Part shown: positions 7,211-12,902 of the stretch, in pieces
Position numbering within the stretch: position 1 is the first letter of the stretch
Layout of the letters: the number at the start of each line of letters is the position of its first letter
From: an uncultured Angelakisella sp.
GTDB lineage: Bacteria; Bacillota; Clostridia; Oscillospirales; Ruminococcaceae
Assembly (NCBI GenBank): GCA_910585535.1
Contig: CAJUFK010000082.1
Span: 1 to 15,454 of the forward strand
Direction of reading: 5' to 3'
Length of the DNA: 15,454 nucleotides
Notes under the pieces: generated by a model
Told to the model about the DNA's origin: nothing
Seen by the model: only the letters and a program-made list of their open reading frames with translations
Database searches by the model: none
Made by a program: the position numbers and the translations under genes

Positions 7211-7216
7211 CCCCCC
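7211..7216 (-). promoter_or_regulatory. Ribosome binding site deciding the helical-protein start
   Basis: The purine run AAAAGGGGGG (7220-7211) is the only ribosome-site candidate between the SWIM stop and this gene. Spacing of 8 nt to ATG 7202 is normal, while spacing of 2 nt to GTG 7208 is not. The site is G-rich rather than AGGAGG, possibly giving weaker initiation than in the downstream genes. Confidence 0.6.
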
Positions 7217-7219
7217 TTT

Positions 7220-8656
7220 TTAGTACAGCAGCCGGATGATGCCTTCCGGCGTGACGATGGACAGCGGCTGGACGGTAAGGCGCCGTGCTCCGGCGTCATA
7301 CCAGAAGCCCCCCAGCAGGGTCTGCCCGGCAAGGAGTGCCCCGTCCGGCAGCATAGGCAGGCGGTGGGTGGTGGGTTCCATCCAGGGGGCGTCCCCCAGG
7401 CGGATGGTGTTCCCCTCCCCGTCCCGGAGGGCCAGCTTCCCATCCTCTCCCCGGAGGATGGCGGAGAAGGCCACCAGCCGGAAGGTCATGGGATCCCCCA
7501 GGGTATTTTTCAGGAGATTCTTGGCTGCCTTGGCTTCGGCGGGGATGGCCGGGGCGGCAAAGCCCCGGAGGGCGGCAAGGTCGTCCGGGGTCAGTTCCCG
7601 GATCTCCCCGCCTTCCCAGCGCACCCGGCGGCAGCCCTCCCCGGGGTAGAAAACAGCCATGGGGGTCTCCACCACCCCGAAGCAGCTGTCATCCTGCTTG
7701 ATGTATTTCAGGGCCTTAAGCGGACGGTAGTTTTTGGTGAGGGATAGCTCCCCGGTGGCAAGATCGGCCCAGCAGCCGGTGTCCACGAATCCTCCCCGGG
7801 CCTCGTCCATGCTGACCCAAAAGGCCAGCTGGCAGAGCCGGAGGTTTGCCTTCCCCAGGCCCACCTCCGCCAGTTCGGTGAACTTCCAGACCCCTCCAAG
7901 CTCCTCAAAAAGGAGGTTGTCGTCCTGGGAAACGTCGCCGCTTTCCACCTTGGCGGAAAGATACTGCCTGGACTTGCGGACCAAGGCCCAAAGCCGTTCC
8001 AGGGCGGCGATGGCGGCGTCGTAGTGGCGGTCCTCCCCATCCTTCTGGAAGGCCTCGATCTCCAGGATCAGCCCGTTCAGGAGCCGCTGGGGCCCCGGGA
8101 GGTAGTAGTCCCCCAGCTGCTTTGCCAGGGTCCGGTAAGCGGGAAGGGCGGTGCCTCCCATGGTGCCCAGGCCGGAGTTCATCAGTTCCTCCACCAGCTT
8201 TTGGGCCAGATCCAGCCCCTCCAGCTGCTTTTTCAGCTTTTTGGCCCTGGCCGCCTTGTTCACCTTCGGCGGGGCCTTGTCTGACTTTTCCGAGGAGGCG
8301 GCCTTGGCGGCTTTGGCCTCCTTCTTCTGCCGTTTGGTCAGAATATCCTCCGGGATCTCACAGGGGGCGAAGGTCTTCCCGGACATCATCTCATAAAGGA
8401 GAGCCAAGCTGTGCTTACAGGGGAACTGGCGGCTGGGGCAGGTGCAGCGGAACACCGGCTGTCCGGGGTCCAGAAAATCAGCGGTGGTGATGTAGTTCTT
8501 GGCGCCGCTGCCGGTGCATTCCCCCAAGAAGAAGGTATCATCGGCGGAAGCCTCCAGCCGGACGAAGCCCCCCTTCTGGGAGATCTTTCTGCCGTTGGCC
8601 GCAGCTGCCGGGTTGGGAGCCAGGGCCATGATCTGCTGTTCAATGATCTGTCGCAT
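7220..8656 (-). CDS. SWIM zinc-finger protein, first gene of the MoxR-VWA operon
   Basis: The protein has 478 residues. The SWIM finger is near the N-terminus: C71, C73, C80 and H82 in CTCPSRQFPCKH, a perfect C-x-C-x6-C-x-H. SWIM fingers bind DNA or protein partners. A Lys/Ala-rich charged linker follows (about 106-147), then a helical middle and a C-terminal part rich in short strands. N-terminal SWIM proteins are the usual first gene in clusters that continue with DUF5691, MoxR, DUF5682 and VWA genes. Start: ATG 8656 is taken because the protein then opens with a sensible helix before the finger. It lies 13 nt after AAAGGA, which is rather far. GTG at 8668, four codons upstream, is the alternative and is only 1 nt from AAAGGA. 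The open frame continues upstream to 9490 but is only the antisense of the flippase gene. A promoter lies about 50 nt upstream. Confidence 0.88.
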   Translation of the reverse strand: MRQIIEQQIMALAPNPAAAANGRKISQKGGFVRLEASADDTFFLGECTGSGAKNYITTADFLDPGQPVFRCTCPSRQFPCKHSLALLYEMMSGKTFAPCEIPEDILTKRQKKEAKAAKAASSEKSDKAPPKVNKAARAKKLKKQLEGLDLAQKLVEELMNSGLGTMGGTALPAYRTLAKQLGDYYLPGPQRLLNGLILEIEAFQKDGEDRHYDAAIAALERLWALVRKSRQYLSAKVESGDVSQDDNLLFEELGGVWKFTELAEVGLGKANLRLCQLAFWVSMDEARGGFVDTGCWADLATGELSLTKNYRPLKALKYIKQDDSCFGVVETPMAVFYPGEGCRRVRWEGGEIRELTPDDLAALRGFAAPAIPAEAKAAKNLLKNTLGDPMTFRLVAFSAILRGEDGKLALRDGEGNTIRLGDAPWMEPTTHRLPMLPDGALLAGQTLLGGFWYDAGARRLTVQPLSIVTPEGIIRLLY

Positions 8657-8678
8657 GGGCTCATACACATCCTTTCCG

Positions 8679-8691
8679 CCCCGAGACGGGG
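8679..8691 (-). promoter_or_regulatory. Small leader hairpin before the SWIM ribosome site
   Basis: CCCCG and CGGGG arms (8691-8687 and 8683-8679) close a three-base loop, and the 3' arm runs into the GGCGGAAAGGA purine stretch. In the predicted leader of about 45 nt this five-pair stem sits directly ahead of the ribosome site and might modulate its access. It is too short to be sure of. Confidence 0.3.
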
Positions 8692-8708
8692 TGTTTCTTC
8701 TGCCTTCT

Positions 8709-8737
8709 ATTGTAATAAAAATTGCCGGCCTTGGCAA
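8709..8737 (-). promoter_or_regulatory. Probable sigma-A promoter of the SWIM-MoxR-VWA operon
   Basis: On the minus strand TTGCCA (8737-8732) and TACAAT (8714-8709) are spaced by exactly 17 bp, each matching the housekeeping consensus at five of six positions. Transcription would start near 8702, giving a leader of about 45 nt. It is the best-scoring arrangement I can find in the 183-bp divergent region. Confidence 0.65.
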
Positions 8738-8739
8738 TT
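8720..8739. promoter_or_regulatory. Inverted repeat over the operon -35 region (candidate operator)
   Basis: AATTGCC (8720-8726) and GGCAATT (8733-8739) are perfect 7-bp inverted arms separated by six bases. The right arm covers the -35 hexamer of the predicted operon promoter and the left arm lies in its spacer. A dimeric repressor bound here would block RNA polymerase. In RNA started near 8702 this stretch is not transcribed leftward, so it would act as DNA rather than as a hairpin. Confidence 0.45.
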
Positions 8740-8839
8740 CCCAGGGAGAATTTTTTACTGTTTTGTCATACTCTCTTTTTCTCTCCGGGAATCTTTTTCC
8801 CCTTGTCCCCATACAGATAGACCGAAGGCAGGTGACAGG

Positions 8840-10357
8840 ATGGACCGGGGGACTTTTCTCAAAAACACGGTGATCCTCACCGGGGCGTCGTTGGCGCTCC
8901 GGGGCATCGGCATGGTTTTTCGGGTCTACCTGGCTGCCAAGATCGGGGCCCAGGGGATGGGGCTCTACCAGCTGATCTCCACCGTTTACAACCTCTTCCT
9001 CACCCTGGCGACTGCCGGGGTGGGGGTGGCAGCCACCCGGATGATTACCGAGGAGCTGGCCCTGGGGGGCGGGTCCCGCCTCCGAAGCCTTTCGGGAAAG
9101 CTGCTGGCGGCGGCCCTTGGCCTGGGGATTTTGGCCGGGGGGCTCCAGTTCCTCACTGCCGGGCTCACCGCTCAAAGATGGGTGGGGGACAGCCGGGCGG
9201 TTCTCTCTTTGCAGATCCTGGCGGCAAGCCTCCCCGTTGTGGCGGTGACCAGCTGTCTCCAGGGCTACTTTATGGCCCGGCGTTCGGTGGGGCTGATGAC
9301 CACAGCCCAGATGGCGGAACAGCTGCTTCGCATCGCCATCATTATGGCTATCCTCCCCGCCGCCCTGGCCCTGGGCCTGGGGGAAGCCTGCGGCGCGGTG
9401 GTGCTGGCGGGGACGGCGGCGGAACTGCTCTCCGGCCTGGTCATCTGGCGGGGATACCGCCGGGATCTGCGCCGGGTCCAGGGGCATCAAAAGTCCGCCC
9501 CTGCCAAAGGGGTGTTCCGGCGGTTATGGACCATTGGGGCCCCGGTGGCGGCCACCCGGTACGTCGGCAGTATCCTACGCACCCTGGAAAACGTCATGGT
9601 GCCCGCCTGTCTGGCCCTTTTCACCGGCAGCCGGGAGACCGCCCTGGAGCAGTTCGGGGCTTTGAAGGGAATGGCTATGGCCATCCTCTTTTTCCCTTTT
9701 TCCTTTCTCTCCACCCTCTCCACCCTGCTTCTGCCGGAAATCACCGAGGCCTACGCCCAGGGCCGCCGGCAGCGCCTGGAGGGACTCATCTCCCGGACCA
9801 TCTCCATCACCCTCACCGTTTCTGTCCTCATGGGGGGGCTGTTCACCTTTTTTGCCGGGACCCTGGGGGAGGTCCTTTACCACGACGCCCAGGTGGGCTT
9901 TTACATCCGGGTCCTGGGACCGGTGATGCCGTTTCTCTACCTGGAAAGCATGGTGGACGGCATCCTCAAAGGGCTGGACCAGCAGCTTTCCACCTTCCGG
10001 TACAGCGTCTGGGATTCCCTGGCACGCATCGCCCTGGTGGCCCTCCTGGTGCCCCGGGCAGGGATGAAGGGTTTCCTCTTTGTCATGCTCTTTTCCAATC
10101 TGTTCACCGGCATTTTGAACCTCCGCCGCCTCCTGGTGGTAACCGGTCTGCGGATCCGCTGGTGGGCCTGGGCCCTGCGCCCCCTCCTGGCCCTTCTGGC
10201 AGGATGGCTGGCCTACCGCTCCATCTATCTCCCCCACCGCATAGGCCCCCCTTTATGGGACCTGATCCTGGGCAGCGGGGTCGTCAGCGTCGTCTATTTG
10301 ATCTTCGCCGGGAGCGGATTATGGGAGGTTGTGTCTACAAGTAAAAAATTAAGATAA
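8840..10357 (+). CDS. SpoVB-like MOP-superfamily flippase
   Basis: This 505-residue integral membrane protein is of the stage V sporulation B / polysaccharide transporter type in the MOP flippase superfamily, which move lipid-linked oligosaccharide precursors across the cytoplasmic membrane. The N-terminus has the family look: FLKNTVILTGASLALRGIG, then FRVYLAAKIGAQGMGLYQL, then TLATAGVGVAATRMITEE (about residues 6-72). About a dozen to fourteen hydrophobic helices follow, and the length is close to Bacillus SpoVB (about 518). Start: ATG 8840, 4 nt after AGGTGA (8830-8835), which pairs with the 5' part of the anti-Shine-Dalgarno, so the short gap is acceptable. The frame is open much further upstream, but that part is antisense to the SWIM gene. 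It is divergent from the MoxR operon and convergent with purB. Clostridia carry several paralogues, so a role in spore cortex rather than in other envelope glycans is not certain. Confidence 0.88.
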   Translation: MDRGTFLKNTVILTGASLALRGIGMVFRVYLAAKIGAQGMGLYQLISTVYNLFLTLATAGVGVAATRMITEELALGGGSRLRSLSGKLLAAALGLGILAGGLQFLTAGLTAQRWVGDSRAVLSLQILAASLPVVAVTSCLQGYFMARRSVGLMTTAQMAEQLLRIAIIMAILPAALALGLGEACGAVVLAGTAAELLSGLVIWRGYRRDLRRVQGHQKSAPAKGVFRRLWTIGAPVAATRYVGSILRTLENVMVPACLALFTGSRETALEQFGALKGMAMAILFFPFSFLSTLSTLLLPEITEAYAQGRRQRLEGLISRTISITLTVSVLMGGLFTFFAGTLGEVLYHDAQVGFYIRVLGPVMPFLYLESMVDGILKGLDQQLSTFRYSVWDSLARIALVALLVPRAGMKGFLFVMLFSNLFTGILNLRRLLVVTGLRIRWWAWALRPLLALLAGWLAYRSIYLPHRIGPPLWDLILGSGVVSVVYLIFAGSGLWEVVSTSKKLR

Positions 10358-10370
10358 AGTACAATCTATC

Positions 10371-10438
10371 AATCGAGCCAAGTAAAGTTTAGGGCCACCC
10401 TTTGAAAAGGGCGGCCCTAAACTTTACTTGGCTCGATT
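10371..10438. repeat. Long near-perfect palindrome between convergent genes
   Basis: Arms 10371-10396 and 10413-10438 are exact reverse complements over 26 bp. Inside them, after a single mismatch (10397/10412), CCCTTT (10398-10403) pairs with AAAGGG (10406-10411). The whole 68-nt unit can fold into one hairpin in either transcript. It starts 13 nt after the flippase stop and ends 20 nt before the purB stop. Neither side has a clear U-tract (TTCTGGG on the right, GATAGATTG on the left in minus sense). It may work as a bidirectional terminator or RNA end-stabiliser, or be a small palindromic mobile repeat. Its arms are richer in A/T than the genes on both sides. Confidence 0.9.
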
Positions 10439-10458
10439 TCTGGGTCGTGCGGGGCGGC

Positions 10459-11895
10459 TCAGACATTGACCTCCGCCTTGTCCCCCAGCAGTTCAACATT
10501 TGCCGCCAAAATCGGCTCGACCACCTCGTCCAAATATTCCTCCACCTGACGAGGCGCCCGGCCGGTAAAAGCCTCCGGCTTCATTAGCGCCTCTACCTCG
10601 TGAAGCTCTAACCCAAACGCCGGATCAGCGCAAACCCGCTGAATCAGATCGTTGGCCTGTCCCTCCTCCTTCACCATCCGCCCAGCTGCAATGGAGTGCA
10701 ACCGCAGCTTCTCGTGAAGCTCCTGGCGGTCCCCGCCCTTCTTTACCGCACTCATCATTATGTTTTCCGTGGCCATAAAGGGCAGCTCGTTCATCACCCG
10801 CTGGCGGATCACCTTGGGATAAACCACCAGCCCGTCGCAGATGTTCTCCAAAAGGTTCAGAATGCTGTCCACCCCCAGAAACGCCTCCGCCACAGCGATC
10901 CGCTTGTTGGCCGAATCGTCCAGGGTGCGCTCGAACCATTGGGTCCCGGCTGTAAAGGCTGGGTTCAAAAGGTCAATGATGACGTACCGGGCCAACGAGG
11001 TCACCCGCTCGCTCCGCATGGGATTGCGCTTGTAGGGCATAGCCGAGGACCCGATCTGAAGCTTCTCAAAGGGCTCCTCCATCTCCTTGAAGTTCTGGAG
11101 GATCCGCATATCGTTGCTGAACTTGCTGGCCGACTGGGCAATGCCCGCCAGCGTGGAGCAGACGTAGTAGTCCATCTTTCGGGAGTAGGTCTGACCGGAA
11201 ACCGGCACCACCTTTTCAAACCCCATCTGCCGGGCGATGGACTGTTCCACCGCCTTGATCTTCCCCTCGTCCCCCTCGAACAGCTCCACAAAGCTGGCCT
11301 GGGTGCCGGTGGTCCCCTTGCTCCCCAGAAGAGCCAGGGTGGAGAGGCGGTGGTCCACCTCCTCCAGATCCCCCACAAATTCGTTGATCCAAAGGGTGGC
11401 CCGTTTGCCCACGGTGGTCAGCTGGGCAGGCTGAAGGTGGGTGTAGGCCAGACAGGGCATATCCTTATATTCCCGGGCAAACCGCGCCAGGTAGGCGATG
11501 ACGTTTACAAGCTTTTTCCGCACCAGCTGGAGCCCTTCCCGCATCAGGATGACGTCGGTGTTGTCCCCGACAAAGCAGCTGGTGGCCCCCAGGTGGATGA
11601 TGCCCTTGGCCCCGGGACACTGGAGGCCGTAGGCGTAAACGTGGCTCATCACGTCGTGGCGGCATTCCTTTTCCCGGGCGGCGGCATCCTGGTAGTTGAT
11701 GTCCTCCCGGTGGGCCTCCAGCTCCTGAATCTGCTCCTGGGTGATGGGAAGGCCCTGCTCCTTTTCCGCCTTGGCCAGGGCGATCCACAGCTTGCGCCAG
11801 GTGCGGAACTTGTTGTTTTCAGAAAAGATAAACTGCATCTCCCGGCTGGCGTACCGGGTGGAAAAGGGGCTGAGGTAACAGTCGTGCTGGTCCAT
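10459..11895 (-). CDS. purB: Adenylosuccinate lyase
   Basis: PurB cleaves fumarate from SAICAR in purine synthesis and from adenylosuccinate on the way to AMP, as a cytosolic homotetramer. The 478-residue protein shows the fumarase/aspartase-superfamily signature GSSAMPYKRNPMRSE (282-296), which includes the mobile catalytic serine loop (S283/S284). It also has GATSCFVGDN (103-112) and the histidine segment YTHLQPAQ (151-158). Length and sequence fit the longer form shared with eukaryotes rather than the short Bacillus form. Start: ATG 11895, 5 nt after AGGAGG (11906-11901), which overlaps the TAG stop of the preceding gene, so translational coupling is likely. It is the last gene of the visible purine cluster, and its transcript runs into the palindrome at 10371-10438. 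Confidence 0.96.
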   Translation of the reverse strand: MDQHDCYLSPFSTRYASREMQFIFSENNKFRTWRKLWIALAKAEKEQGLPITQEQIQELEAHREDINYQDAAAREKECRHDVMSHVYAYGLQCPGAKGIIHLGATSCFVGDNTDVILMREGLQLVRKKLVNVIAYLARFAREYKDMPCLAYTHLQPAQLTTVGKRATLWINEFVGDLEEVDHRLSTLALLGSKGTTGTQASFVELFEGDEGKIKAVEQSIARQMGFEKVVPVSGQTYSRKMDYYVCSTLAGIAQSASKFSNDMRILQNFKEMEEPFEKLQIGSSAMPYKRNPMRSERVTSLARYVIIDLLNPAFTAGTQWFERTLDDSANKRIAVAEAFLGVDSILNLLENICDGLVVYPKVIRQRVMNELPFMATENIMMSAVKKGGDRQELHEKLRLHSIAAGRMVKEEGQANDLIQRVCADPAFGLELHEVEALMKPEAFTGRAPRQVEEYLDEVVEPILAANVELLGDKAEVNV

Positions 11896-11904
11896 AATTT
11901 CCTC

Positions 11905-12417
11905 CTATGCTTCTGTATCAAGACCGCTTCGGGCCGTCCGTGCGGCATGGTAGGCGTCCAGGTATACGGCCTTTAGGATGCCATGCACCTGGTTTTCCGC
12001 CTTGGATTCCTTCTTCTGCCAGCCCACGCCGGCGGTGTAGGTCAGGATCTCGTCTCCGTTTTCATCCAGGACATGGATGGCGGAACCGGTCCCCTGGGAT
12101 TGACGCTTTACCCGGTACCGGTCTCCGGAAAGGAGGCGGAGCCATCGCTCGTCTGCCTCCCGGGCCTCCCGCTTTGCCCTGGCGTTGCTTGTATCAATGG
12201 CCCGTTCCAGGGCGGCCCGGTCCGGGGCCACCGATTCCGCCTCCGCCTTTCGCAGGCAAAGGAACTCGGGCCCCATGTAAACCCCCTGGGCCGCGTCCTC
12301 CCGGGCGCAGGCGGCGATTCGCTCCCGGAGAGAATCGGACAGTTCCCATCTCTTCCTGGCGCCGGTTTTCCGGGCCGGGGAGATCCTTCCCCCAGGGGTG
12401 ATCTTGGAAAGCTCCAT
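11905..12417 (-). CDS. Small protein of unknown function between purL and purB
   Basis: This is a 170-residue soluble protein that I do not recognise. The N-terminal third is basic (KITPGGRISPARKTGARKRW), the middle (about 60-100) is a charged helix rich in Glu, Arg and Ala, and the C-terminal third has short strands (RYRVKR, AIHVLDENGDEILTYTAG) followed by a helix. No catalytic motif, signal peptide or membrane helix is visible. It is clearly read as a gene: AAGGAGG lies 8 nt before ATG 12417, the frame fits between its neighbours, and the purB ribosome site is built over its stop codon. The ATG at 12423 would be only 2 nt from the site and is rejected. The context suggests co-expression with purine synthesis, but nothing in the sequence proves a functional link. 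Confidence 0.75.
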   Translation of the reverse strand: MELSKITPGGRISPARKTGARKRWELSDSLRERIAACAREDAAQGVYMGPEFLCLRKAEAESVAPDRAALERAIDTSNARAKREAREADERWLRLLSGDRYRVKRQSQGTGSAIHVLDENGDEILTYTAGVGWQKKESKAENQVHGILKAVYLDAYHAARTARSGLDTEA

Positions 12418-12425
12418 CCTCATCC

Positions 12426-12432
12426 CCTCCTT
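12426..12432 (-). promoter_or_regulatory. Ribosome binding site deciding between two nearby ATGs
   Basis: AAGGAGG (12432-12426) is followed by ATG at 12423 (2 nt spacing) and ATG at 12417 (8 nt spacing), in the same frame. The second has the normal distance, so the protein probably starts MELSK rather than MRMELSK. Confidence 0.7.
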
Positions 12433-12444
12433 CCGACTGACGGT

Positions 12445-12888
12445 TTACTTTTGGTCCTGGTATTCCAGAAAGTCCCGGGCCGAATTTCGGACCGGCTCCT
12501 CCCAGGCGGGGTTTTCCACAATGTCCCGGAAGATGGCTAGCAATTCCTCCCGCCTTTCCCCCTGGCTGACATTGATGATCCGGTTCAGCATCCACAGGGT
12601 GTGGAGGGCGGGGCGGCGGCGGACCGACGCGGCCACCATCCTGTCGTATTCCTCCTGCGCCTCCTTCCCCTGGCCATAGGCCCGTTCCACAAAGTGGACG
12701 ATGGCCCCGGGGCACCCGAAGTCGGACAGAGGGTGGCGCTCCATCATGGCCAGGAAGCAGGGGGCCAGCTCCGGCCCCCCGCCCAGGGACTCGATCCGGG
12801 CCATGATGCCGTCCATCTCGTATTCCAGGTCGTCGGTATCCACAAAGGATTCCAGCTTGTCCAGCAGGGCGGCGATCTCCTCGTTCAC
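12445..12888 (-). CDS. Small helical protein of unknown function after purL
   Basis: This is a 147-residue soluble, mostly helical, acidic protein. It begins NEEIAALLDKLESFVDTDDL and contains MERHPLSDFGCPGAIVHFVE (about 49-68) and ALHTLWMLNRIIN (about 94-106). The DFGxPGxxVHFxE plus TLWMLNRIIN pattern gives me the impression of the small HEAT-like immunity-protein type found with polymorphic toxins, but no toxin gene is next to it, so this is only a hint. The start is GTG 12888, preceded at 8 nt by AGGGGG (12902-12897). No in-frame ATG lies close by. It begins 14 nt after the purL stop and ends 27 nt before the next gene, so it is co-transcribed with purL. The function is unknown. Confidence 0.75.
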   Translation of the reverse strand: MNEEIAALLDKLESFVDTDDLEYEMDGIMARIESLGGGPELAPCFLAMMERHPLSDFGCPGAIVHFVERAYGQGKEAQEEYDRMVAASVRRRPALHTLWMLNRIINVSQGERREELLAIFRDIVENPAWEEPVRNSARDFLEYQDQK

Positions 12889-12902
12889 AAGGGCTTCCCC
12901 CT

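Noticed and set aside
597..7223. Long plus-strand reading frames opposite the cassette (for example 597-1643, 1675-2697, 3220-5409, 6012-7223)
   Set aside because: They are antisense to well-supported genes, have Gly/Pro/His/Gln-rich low-complexity translations with no recognisable motif, and lack proper ribosome sites. In GC-rich DNA the frame opposite a real gene is often open.
8411..8839. Upstream extension of the flippase reading frame to 8411
   Set aside because: It is antisense to the SWIM gene. The SpoVB-like sequence begins only at ATG 8840, which has AGGTGA in front of it.
8657..9490. Upstream extension of the SWIM reading frame to 9490
   Set aside because: This part is antisense to the flippase gene, its translation is low-complexity, and the operon promoter lies at 8709-8737, downstream of the extended start.
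9178..10344. Second long plus-strand frame inside the flippase gene
   Set aside because: It overlaps the flippase in another frame, is Gly/Pro/His-rich, and has no hydrophobic helices or known motif.
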